From the NCBI GenBank assembly GCA_002309995.1, contig DBYB01000014.1, positions 1-32,010 of the forward strand: a stretch of DNA of 32,010 bases, written 5' to 3'. The notes below the pieces were generated by a model that ran no database searches, had not been told where the DNA came from, and saw only the letters and a program-made list of their open reading frames with translations. The stretch is from Bacteroidales bacterium UBA1197 (GTDB taxonomy: Bacteria > Bacteroidota > Bacteroidia > Bacteroidales > UBA932). Both the position numbers and the translations under genes were made by a program. Of the stretch, positions 23,819-30,525 are shown in pieces (position 1 is the stretch's first letter; every line of letters starts with the position of its first letter).

Positions 23819-23822
23819 CGGT

Positions 23823-24707
23823 TTAGAACACCCACTTAACTCCGAGGCACGGGCGGGCGCGGAAGCCCATCGTGCCTCCGAAATTGATGGAGAGTTCAAC
23901 CTCACCGCCAACGTTGAGGTTGTTCACTCCAAAGTGCTGGCCTACGTTGTACCAGATCTGAGGCTCGGAGATGAACACCACCTGGGAGTCCTTCACCATA
24001 GCCCATTTCTCCGCCCACTTTTCTGACTCTTCGGGGTTGAAGTCGGGCTGGCCGTCCTTGTTGCGCATCTCCTCTTCCATACGGTGATACCAGGCCTCCT
24101 CCTGTTCGGGGGTGTCGAAGCGGCGATAGACCGTCTGGCTCTCGCTCCATACATCGGCAAAGCCGCTGAACCTCAGGCCCTTGAGGTCGAACAGGTCCTG
24201 CATACCCCACACCAGGGTTAACTGGGCGGGAAGGATGCTCTTGCGGGCGTTGCCGTTCAGATCCAGTCCTCCGGCGTAGTCGATGAGCTTGCCGAGGAGC
24301 TTGATGTTCAGGGTGTTCCTGTAGTCCTGGCTGTGGAGGAAATAGTCCAGACCGAAGAGATAAGCGTTGTTTACGGTAAAGCCGTTGTACACGCCGCCGT
24401 TGTACTCCAGCTGAATGCTCACGGGCGCCAGCTGTGAATCCTGCCAGAAGTTGAAGCAGCGGGCGACCTCCATATAGGTGCCGCTGGGAGAGTACACGTG
24501 GCCGTCCTGTGCCTTCATATTGAAATCGTGGTCGATGAAGAAGAAGGTGTTGCCCCATCCGTCCACGTAAAATCCTTCGAGCGTGGTGGTTATGTGCTGC
24601 CTGTCGGGAGCGAAATCGTAGAACATCTGGAGGTTGGTCTGCGCCTTGGCTCCTTGAGCGAGGGCAAGCGTTGCGACGGCAACGGCAATTATAACTTTCT
24701 TATTCAT
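23823..24707 (-). CDS. DUF5020-type outer-membrane protein (Tsx-like)
   Basis: 294 aa with a cleavable signal peptide, MNKKVIIAVAVATLALAQGAKAQ (cut near residue 22). The mature sequence NLQMFYDFAPDRQHITTTLEGFYVDGWGNTFFFIDHDFN and the alternating aromatic strands (GVYNGFTVNNAYLFGLDYFLHSQDY) fit a 12-stranded barrel of the DUF5020 family, distantly similar to the nucleoside channel Tsx. The C-terminal strand GFRARPCLGVKWVF ends in Phe, as do many outer-membrane barrels. It lies 6 bp after the uracil permease in the same orientation, which supports outer-membrane passage of nucleobases or nucleosides; this is inference from context. Confidence 0.82.
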   Translation of the reverse strand: MNKKVIIAVAVATLALAQGAKAQTNLQMFYDFAPDRQHITTTLEGFYVDGWGNTFFFIDHDFNMKAQDGHVYSPSGTYMEVARCFNFWQDSQLAPVSIQLEYNGGVYNGFTVNNAYLFGLDYFLHSQDYRNTLNIKLLGKLIDYAGGLDLNGNARKSILPAQLTLVWGMQDLFDLKGLRFSGFADVWSESQTVYRRFDTPEQEEAWYHRMEEEMRNKDGQPDFNPEESEKWAEKWAMVKDSQVVFISEPQIWYNVGQHFGVNNLNVGGEVELSINFGGTMGFRARPCLGVKWVF

Positions 24708-24713
24708 AGGTGA

Positions 24714-26039
24714 TTATTTTCTGAGTGAAGGGTTGATCTCAAAGTCCACGGCCTTGTCGCCGTTGGGGTTTGCGCCGAACTCATAGTCCTTGCCCGGCAG
24801 CACTGCGTTGAGGATAACGCCCACGAGGGCCGCTACAGCAAGGCCGCTCAGGTGCGTGAATCCGAGGGAGATGGAATCGTTAGCGCCATACTTGATGCCG
24901 ATGGCCAGCACGAGGATGAGGGCTGCGACGATTACGTTACGGCTCTTCTTGAAGTCCACCTGGTTCTCCACCACGTTGCGCACACCCACGGCGGAAATCA
25001 TACCGTAGAGCACCAGCGACACGCCTCCGATGGTAGCGGCAGGCATACAGCTGATGAGCGCACTGAACTTCGGGCAGAAACTGAGGATGATAGCGAATAC
25101 CGCCGCGATGCGAATCACGCGCGGGTCGTAAACCTTGGTGAGGTTGAGCACGCCGGTGTTCTCTCCGTAGGTGGTGTTGGCGGGAGCGCCGAACAGGGAG
25201 GCCACCATCGTGGCGAGGCCGTCGCCCATCAGGGTGCGGTGCAGACCCGGATCCTCAAGGTAGTTGACTCCGGTGGTCGATGATATAGCGCACATATCTC
25301 CGATATGCTCCATCATCGTGGCCAGCGAAATGGGCACGATGGCGATTATTGCGCTCACGATGAGCCCCCAGTTGGGGTTGGCGAACACGTGGAAGGCCGT
25401 ATTCTCCCACTGGAAGGGGAGTCCAAGCCAGGCGGCTTCCTTCACGGCCGAGAAGTCGCAAAGGCCGAAGCAGGCTGCCACCACGTACGAGCCCAGCACG
25501 CCGAGCAGGATGGGGATGATCCTTATCATTCCCTTGCCCCAGATGTTGCATACTATGATGATGGCGATGGCCAGCAGGGCTATCCACCAGTTGCTGTTGC
25601 AGTTGGAGATGGCGCTGCCGCTAAGGGTAAGGCCGATGGCGATGATGATGGGGCCGGTGACGATAGGGGGGAAGAAGCGCATTACCTTCTTGGCCCCGAA
25701 GGCTGCGAACAGTCCGGCAAGGATGAAATAAATGATGCCTGCAGAGAATACTCCGATGCAGGCATAGGGAAGGGCTTCCGGAGCGGTGAGCCCTTGCTGC
25801 TCGCCCATACTTACGACTGCTGCGTAGCCGCCGAGGAATGCGAAGGATGAGCCGAGGAATGCCGGCACCTTGAGTTTGGTGAGAAAATGAAAAATGAGCG
25901 TCCCTAAACCTGCGAAAAGGAGAGTGGCGCTCATTGAAAGACCGGTAATTACCGGAACCAATACCGTGGCCCCGAACATGGCGAACATGTGCTGGAGGCC
26001 CAGGGTAAGCATTTTGCCTTTACCTAATTTCTGAGACAT
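24714..26039 (-). CDS. uraA: Uracil/xanthine permease (NCS2 family), UraA-like
   Basis: 441-aa inner-membrane transporter importing a nucleobase with H+. LGLQHMFAMFGATVLVPVITGLS at residues 13-35 is a strong UraA signature, with LKVPAFLGSSFAFLGG (about 56), the GPIIIAIGLTLSG segment (about 128), MMEHIGDMCAIS (about 240, with the substrate-binding Glu-His) and FGAPANTTYGENTGVLNLTKV (about 281, with conserved NTTYGEN) all present. About 14 hydrophobic helices are apparent. The uracil assignment is likely but other pyrimidines cannot be excluded. Transcribed with the DUF5020 gene behind it and divergent from feoAB; no consensus promoter is clear on this strand beyond a one-mismatch TATATTCG at 26062-26069. 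Confidence 0.92.
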   Translation of the reverse strand: MSQKLGKGKMLTLGLQHMFAMFGATVLVPVITGLSMSATLLFAGLGTLIFHFLTKLKVPAFLGSSFAFLGGYAAVVSMGEQQGLTAPEALPYACIGVFSAGIIYFILAGLFAAFGAKKVMRFFPPIVTGPIIIAIGLTLSGSAISNCNSNWWIALLAIAIIIVCNIWGKGMIRIIPILLGVLGSYVVAACFGLCDFSAVKEAAWLGLPFQWENTAFHVFANPNWGLIVSAIIAIVPISLATMMEHIGDMCAISSTTGVNYLEDPGLHRTLMGDGLATMVASLFGAPANTTYGENTGVLNLTKVYDPRVIRIAAVFAIILSFCPKFSALISCMPAATIGGVSLVLYGMISAVGVRNVVENQVDFKKSRNVIVAALILVLAIGIKYGANDSISLGFTHLSGLAVAALVGVILNAVLPGKDYEFGANPNGDKAVDFEINPSLRK

Positions 26040-26086
26040 ACACTAACTGTTTAAAACCCGGCGAATATAATAATATTCCGTCTTTC

Positions 26087-26117
26087 TTGCAAGACAAAGC
26101 GAGAAGATGTACCTTTG
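26087..26117 (+). promoter_or_regulatory. Promoter of feoAB
   Basis: TTG at 26087-26089, 20-bp spacer, TACCTTTG at 26110-26117 (exact -7 box), 11 bp before the ATG. No Fur-like palindrome was recognised. Confidence 0.65.
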
Positions 26118-26128
26118 AATTCTGAAAT

Positions 26129-28498
26129 ATGGAAACACTCGACAGACTCGATACAGGCCGCAAGGCCGTTATAGTAAAGGTCAATGGCGAAGGAGCTGCA
26201 AGGATGCACCTTCTCGATATGGGCCTGACTCCGGGAACGGAGATAAAAGTGGTCGGCCGCGCCCCTCTGGGCGACCCGATTCAGCTGAAGGTGCGCGGCT
26301 ACGCCCTCACCATACGCAAGGAAGACGCTGCCGGAATACAGATACGTGAACCCGAAGGCTCGGAGGCCCCGGAAGCCTTGGATGGCGCCGACGACTCCTC
26401 CGATCACGGTCGTAACGCCTGGCTGCACGACCACAACGCCCACCCGGGCCTCGGCGAGGGCGGTAAGTATCACTCCAAGGACCACGAGAACGCCCTCCCC
26501 AAGGGCACGAAGCTGGTATTCGCGCTCGCAGGCCAGCAGAACTGCGGCAAGACCACGTTGTTCAACGTGCTCACCGGCTCCAACCAGCACGTCGGCAACT
26601 TCCCCGGCGTCACGGTGGACCGCAAGGAAGGCGTCATCAAAGGTCATCCCGATTCCGTCATCACCGACCTCCCCGGCATCTATTCGCTCTCGCCTTACAC
26701 GGCGGAGGAACTGGTCTCGCGCGAGTTCATCCTCGAGCCCGGCACCAGGGGCCTCATCAATATAGTCGATGCCAGCAACATCGAGCGCAACCTCTACCTC
26801 ACACTCCAGCTGATGGAGTTGGGCGTGCCTATGGTGCTGGCGCTCAATATGATGGATGAGGTTCGCGGGAACGGCGGCTCCATCCGCATCAATGAGATGG
26901 AGCGCATACTCGGCATCCCGGTGCTGGGTATCTCCGCCGCGCGCAACGAGGGCATCGATGAACTGGTCGAGCACGCCATACACGTGGCGCGCTACCAGGA
27001 GGCCCCCGGCCGCAACGACTTCTGCGGCAAGGACGACCACGGCGGTGCGGTACACCGCTGCCTGCACAGCGTCATCCATCTTATCGAAGACCACGCTGCC
27101 GCCGCAGGCATCCCCGCCCGCTTCGCCGCCACCAAGCTCATCGAGGGCGACGACTGGGTGGAGAAGGCCCTCAAGCTCACGCCCGAAGAGCGGGAAGCCA
27201 TTGAGCAGATTATAGTTACGATGGAGCGCGAACGCGGACTCGACCGTGCCGCCGCCATCGCCGATATGCGATACACCTTTATCGGCAAGCTCTGCGAGCA
27301 GACGGTTGTCAAGCCCCGCGAGAGCAAGGAGTACGGCCGCAGCCGCCGCATCGATAAGGTGCTCACCGGCCGCTGGACGGCGCTGCCCATCTTCGTGGCC
27401 GTTATGGCCCTCGTTATTTGGCTGACTATCGACGTGATAGGAGCGCCCCTGCAGGAGCTGCTCGACAGCGGGATACAGGGCCTCGGGGCGCTGGTAGGCG
27501 GTCTGCTGGCCCGGTGGGAGGTTAGCCCGGCGGTGCAGTCGCTGGTGGTGGACGCCGTGTTCGGGGGAGTAGGCTCGGTGTGCAGTTTCGTGCCGGTCAT
27601 CGTGGTGCTGTTCTTCTTCCTGTCGCTGCTGGAAGACAGCGGATATATGGCTCGCGTGGCCTACGTGAGCGACAGCTTCCTGCGCAAGTTGGGCCTTTCG
27701 GGGCGGAGTATCGTGCCGCTGCTCATCGGTCTCGGGTGCTCCGTACCCGGTGTGATGGCTTCGCGCACACTGCCGTCGGCCCGCGACCGCCGCAGGACAA
27801 TCCTGCTCACGCCCTTTATGAGCTGTTCGGCCAAATTGCCCATATACGCCTTCCTCAGCAGCGCCTTCTTCCCTGGGCACGGCGGCCTGGTGCTGGCGTG
27901 TATGTACCTGCTTTCGATATTCATCGGCGTGCTGGTAGCGCTGGCGGGTAAGCACATCGACGGCAAGTCCGATGCGGCGCCGTTCGTGATGGAACTGCCC
28001 AACTACCGTCTGCCTCAGATGCGCAATGTGGGCCATCTGCTGTGGGACAAGACCAAGGACTTCCTGCAGCGTGCGTTTACCGTTATTTTCATTGCCACGC
28101 TGGTGATTTGGTTCCTTCAGACTTTCGATTTCCGGTTCAATATGGTGGAGAACGGGGAGGGGAGTATGCTCGCGTGGGTGGCCGGGCTCCTTGCGCCGCT
28201 GTTCGCCCCGCTTGGGCTCGGCGACTGGCGCATCGTCACCGCTTTCATTTCCGGCTTCCTCGCCAAGGAGAGCGTGGTGTCCACGATGGAAGTTCTGGGC
28301 GTGCTGGGCTCGCTGACCGTTGCCTCGGCCGTGCCTATGCTGGTTTTCAGCCTGCTTTACACTCCCTGTGTTGCAGCGATCGCAGCCGTCAAGCGCGAAC
28401 TCGGCGGCAAATGGGCTGTCTTTATGATTGTCTTCCAGTGTGTTGTGGCCTGGCTCGTCGCCTTCGGGGCTTATCGTTTGGCCTTGCTGTTCTTATGA
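26129..28498 (+). CDS. feoB: Ferrous iron transporter, FeoA-FeoB fusion
   Basis: 789-aa Fe(II) importer. Residues 1-75 form a FeoA-like SH3 domain (AARMHLLDMGLTPGTEIKVV, PIQLKVRGYALTIRKEDA). A hydrophilic linker rich in Asp, His and Gly (about 78-125; EGSEAPEALDGADDSSDHG, WLHDHNAHPGLGEGGKYHSKDHE) joins it to the FeoB GTPase: G1 GQQNCGKTT (about 133), G2 GVTVD, G3 DLPG, G4 NMMD, G5 SAARNEG. The membrane half includes the first gate block GLGCSVPGVMASRTL, SCSAKLPIYAFL, and FLAKESVV in the second. Fused FeoAB proteins are common in Bacteroidota. The His-rich linker may contact metal, which is inference. A small Cys-rich partner follows. Confidence 0.96.
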   Translation: METLDRLDTGRKAVIVKVNGEGAARMHLLDMGLTPGTEIKVVGRAPLGDPIQLKVRGYALTIRKEDAAGIQIREPEGSEAPEALDGADDSSDHGRNAWLHDHNAHPGLGEGGKYHSKDHENALPKGTKLVFALAGQQNCGKTTLFNVLTGSNQHVGNFPGVTVDRKEGVIKGHPDSVITDLPGIYSLSPYTAEELVSREFILEPGTRGLINIVDASNIERNLYLTLQLMELGVPMVLALNMMDEVRGNGGSIRINEMERILGIPVLGISAARNEGIDELVEHAIHVARYQEAPGRNDFCGKDDHGGAVHRCLHSVIHLIEDHAAAAGIPARFAATKLIEGDDWVEKALKLTPEEREAIEQIIVTMERERGLDRAAAIADMRYTFIGKLCEQTVVKPRESKEYGRSRRIDKVLTGRWTALPIFVAVMALVIWLTIDVIGAPLQELLDSGIQGLGALVGGLLARWEVSPAVQSLVVDAVFGGVGSVCSFVPVIVVLFFFLSLLEDSGYMARVAYVSDSFLRKLGLSGRSIVPLLIGLGCSVPGVMASRTLPSARDRRRTILLTPFMSCSAKLPIYAFLSSAFFPGHGGLVLACMYLLSIFIGVLVALAGKHIDGKSDAAPFVMELPNYRLPQMRNVGHLLWDKTKDFLQRAFTVIFIATLVIWFLQTFDFRFNMVENGEGSMLAWVAGLLAPLFAPLGLGDWRIVTAFISGFLAKESVVSTMEVLGVLGSLTVASAVPMLVFSLLYTPCVAAIAAVKRELGGKWAVFMIVFQCVVAWLVAFGAYRLALLFL

Positions 28499-28510
28499 TC
28501 CCCGCCGCCT

Positions 28511-28570
28511 ATGAACCTCGCCTCCTGGATATTTCTTGACGTTGTTATTATGATTTTCGGCGTGCTATGA
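28511..28570 (+). CDS. 19-codon leader ORF duplicating the head of the FeoB partner
   Basis: ATG at 28511 gives MNLASWIFLDVVIMIFGVL and then TGA at 28568. The start repeats that of the next gene (MNLASWIVLGVV), lying exactly 56 bp upstream of it, so this is a decayed partial tandem copy. The stop overlaps the next start as ATGA. It may be translated for coupling or be a relic; no evidence decides. Confidence 0.5.
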   Translation: MNLASWIFLDVVIMIFGVL

Positions 28571-28731
28571 ATCTCGCTTCCTGGATAGTTCTCGGCGTAG
28601 TTCTGGCCCTGGCAGCCCTTGCTGTCGGTTTTATGCTACATAGGCGTCGCAGGCTCGGTTCTGCTTCCTGCGACGGCTGCGCCTTACGCACCGTCTGTCG
28701 TAGCGCCTCTTCTCCCTCATTCCGGGCTTGA
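28567..28731 (+). CDS. FeoB-associated Cys-rich membrane protein
   Basis: 54 aa, too short for routine gene calling. MNLASWIVLGVVLALAALAVGFML is one membrane helix, followed by the basic segment HRRRRLGSAS and the cysteine motif CDGCALRTVC, matching the C-x2-C-x-n-C layout of small proteins encoded behind feoB in many Bacteroidota and Firmicutes. Such proteins are thought to assist FeoB. Its last residues (SSPSFRA and the TGA stop) are encoded within the CTCATTCCGGGCTTGACCCG repeat, so the original C-terminus may have been replaced. It lies 68 bp after feoB with no terminator between. Confidence 0.8.
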   Translation: MNLASWIVLGVVLALAALAVGFMLHRRRRLGSASCDGCALRTVCRSASSPSFRA

Positions 28732-28735
28732 CCCG
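28716..28735. repeat. Copy of the TCATTCCGGGCTTGACCCG repeat
   Basis: CTCATTCCGGGCTTGACCCG, identical to the copy at 11570-11589 in the aroD-aroA gene. It contributes the last codons and stop of the FeoB-partner gene and ends one base before the 116-bp element. Confidence 0.85.
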
Positions 28736-28736
28736 C

Positions 28737-28852
28737 TGTCACGAAATCCACCACAGCGGCTCTACATTGATTTCGTGACGGGTAATCCGCCCAAAACGGC
28801 CTTTTTCGTGTCACGAGCTCCATGTGGAGGGTTTGTGGTGGATTTCGTGACA
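28737..28852. repeat. 116-bp element with perfect 19-bp terminal inverted repeats (copy A)
   Basis: TGTCACGAAATCCACCACA at 28737-28755 is the exact reverse complement of 28834-28852. The interior carries AAAACGGCCTTTTTCGTGTC followed by ACGAG, shared with copy B at 12250-12365. Inner imperfect pairing (for example ATTTCGTGAC with GTGTCACGA) would extend a cruciform or RNA hairpin. It has no coding capacity and no obvious target-site duplication. It lies between convergent genes, where it could also act as a transcript end. Confidence 0.95.
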
Positions 28853-28860
28853 ATGGTTCT

Positions 28861-30225
28861 TCAGTCATCTAGTCCCACTGGCAGATGCCCCTCCAGCTCG
28901 TGCTCGAGCAAATCCACGAGCGAATCGTAGGTCGCAACCTCTGCAACCTCCAGCCAGATAATTTTTCGCGTGCGCGCGAGTGCGTACAGGCGCCCGCATT
29001 CACCTGTATATATTGTCTGCACGGAGTTACCGAAGCCGATGAACCCGAAGGGCGTAACTTTGCAGCCGGTTTTGCGCTCTACGGACCGGCAGTGGGCGGC
29101 CGCTTCCTGTAGGCGCGGCAGCCTCTCCGTCGCTTCCAGCTGGTCGAAGGTCTCGAACACGAACTTCAGGTCTTCTTCCTCGCTCCCGAACCCGGGGGAG
29201 AGCTGGCTGAACAGGTAGGCATTTCGCATCAGGAACTTCTCCGCCTCCGGATGGATGGTAACCCCTGCGCTCGCGTAGAGTTTGCGGATCTCGCTGATGT
29301 CGAACTTCAGGGTCCCGTGACAGCCGGCGATGTCGATCATCTCCTCGATGCGCTCGCGCAGGCTGCCGCCTTTCAGCGGTATGGGGTATTCCTCCGGGCC
29401 GCCGGGGCCGGCCTTGCCGTCGTCCGACATCTCCTCCCGGTATATCTTCATCATCTGCCCGAGGAACTGCTTGCTCATCGCGAACGCCAGCGTCGCAGGA
29501 TTCAGCACCACCGTCTCGACCGGCAGGTCCGGCAGTTCCTCCGCCTTTATCACCCATCCTTTCCACTCCTGCGGGTCGTAGCTCATCGAGAACTGGTCCC
29601 AGTCGGAGAAGACCGGCAGCGCCTTGCGGCCCTCTTCGTTTGTAATGGAGGCCAGTTTAATCTCATCGCCCGGATCAAAGCGCCCTGTGAGTTCCGGCTT
29701 ACCGTTGGTCTTGAACGGCACCAGAAAGCGGGCACGCCCGAATTCGCGTATCATATTGTCTTCATACGCCCGGAGCGTCTCCCGCTTCCCGTCGTACTTC
29801 ACCCGCCAGTTCAGCTCCTGCTGCAGCATCGTCAGCGCCCGTACGTAGTCGGGATTGGTCACGGGGGTGTTTAGTTCATTAACAGCTGAGAAGTCGGGCC
29901 TCGGGACCAACTCCTCCGGGCTCCGGGTCTCCTTACCCTCCTGCCCGTCGTCTATGATGACGAAGTGCGCCCCGTTGTTGTAGAACTCACTCCCCAGGAA
30001 TGGGTATATGTTCTTCTGCTCGATGGCTATCACATACCAGTTCCGCATCCTCTGCAAGTGCCAGTCCAGCGCCTCATCGGCAAAACCCCGCTCCGTGAAG
30101 ATGAAGCACGCTCCGCCCTCACTCAGCGCCGGCAGCCTCGTAGAGCTGTCGATAAGTGTATATATTTCAGGCAGTCCCAGTACTTTCAGGCCGTTTACAG
30201 CGTCGTCATTTCCATTTTTCTTCAT
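28861..30225 (-). CDS. SseB-domain protein of unknown function
   Basis: 454 aa, soluble, no signal peptide. Residues about 150-255 match the SseB-like pattern (ARFLVPFKTNGKPELTG, IKLASITNEEGRKALPVFSDWDQFSMSYDPQEWKGWVIKAEELPDLPVETVVLNPATLAF), a domain named after an E. coli protein affecting serine sensitivity and found in many proteins of unclear role. Residues about 30-95 (PALSEGGACFIFTERGFADEALD...) may be a diverged second copy. The C-terminal third has no recognised domain. Start ATG at 30225; upstream GATATTTG at 30231-30238 is one mismatch from a -7 box. The gene is single and convergent with the feo cluster. Confidence 0.75.
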   Translation of the reverse strand: MKKNGNDDAVNGLKVLGLPEIYTLIDSSTRLPALSEGGACFIFTERGFADEALDWHLQRMRNWYVIAIEQKNIYPFLGSEFYNNGAHFVIIDDGQEGKETRSPEELVPRPDFSAVNELNTPVTNPDYVRALTMLQQELNWRVKYDGKRETLRAYEDNMIREFGRARFLVPFKTNGKPELTGRFDPGDEIKLASITNEEGRKALPVFSDWDQFSMSYDPQEWKGWVIKAEELPDLPVETVVLNPATLAFAMSKQFLGQMMKIYREEMSDDGKAGPGGPEEYPIPLKGGSLRERIEEMIDIAGCHGTLKFDISEIRKLYASAGVTIHPEAEKFLMRNAYLFSQLSPGFGSEEEDLKFVFETFDQLEATERLPRLQEAAAHCRSVERKTGCKVTPFGFIGFGNSVQTIYTGECGRLYALARTRKIIWLEVAEVATYDSLVDLLEHELEGHLPVGLDD

Positions 30226-30245
30226 TTAACAAATATCGGTAATAT

Positions 30246-30276
30246 TTTGCGGATTATGAAATAATATCTAACTTTG
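30246..30276 (+). promoter_or_regulatory. Promoter of the small peptide gene and fimbrillin-like lipoprotein
   Basis: TTTG at 30246-30249, 19-bp spacer, TAACTTTG at 30269-30276: both boxes exact. A 50-bp AT-rich leader follows before the ATG at 30327. Confidence 0.88.
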
Positions 30277-30326
30277 CCCGATATTGCGTAGATTAAGATA
30301 ATTGTGTAATTAAAAAATATAAAATC

Positions 30327-30473
30327 ATGAAAACAATGAAATTCGTTTACGAAGCACCCTCAACCAACCTCGTTGTGTTGAGGCTCAGGCGTGTTGTCCT
30401 GCAGGGTTCTAACGTTAAGCCCGAACCTGGTTCGACAGGAGAAGATATGCAGTATGAAGATGGACAGTGGTAG
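30327..30473 (+). CDS. 48-aa peptide of the short leader-protein class of Bacteroidales surface loci
   Basis: MKTMKFVYEAPSTNLVVLRLRRVVLQGSNVKPEPGSTGEDMQYEDGQW (48 residues, given here as its parts: a basic and hydrophobic first half to VVLQGSN, and an acidic Gly/Pro-rich second half ending DGQW). It sits between a perfect promoter and a fimbrillin-like lipoprotein. I recall short ORFs with this layout (an aromatic/Pro N-terminus, a VxLQGSN-like or TSG-like step, then an acidic Gly-rich tail) in front of surface-protein genes of Bacteroides and Prevotella; their function is not known to me. There is no signal peptide of ordinary form. The following ATG is 52 bp downstream. Confidence 0.72.
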   Translation: MKTMKFVYEAPSTNLVVLRLRRVVLQGSNVKPEPGSTGEDMQYEDGQW

Positions 30474-30525
30474 AATTGTTCAACTTTCTCTTTTTCAACT
30501 GATTAATCATTAAATGTATTATATT

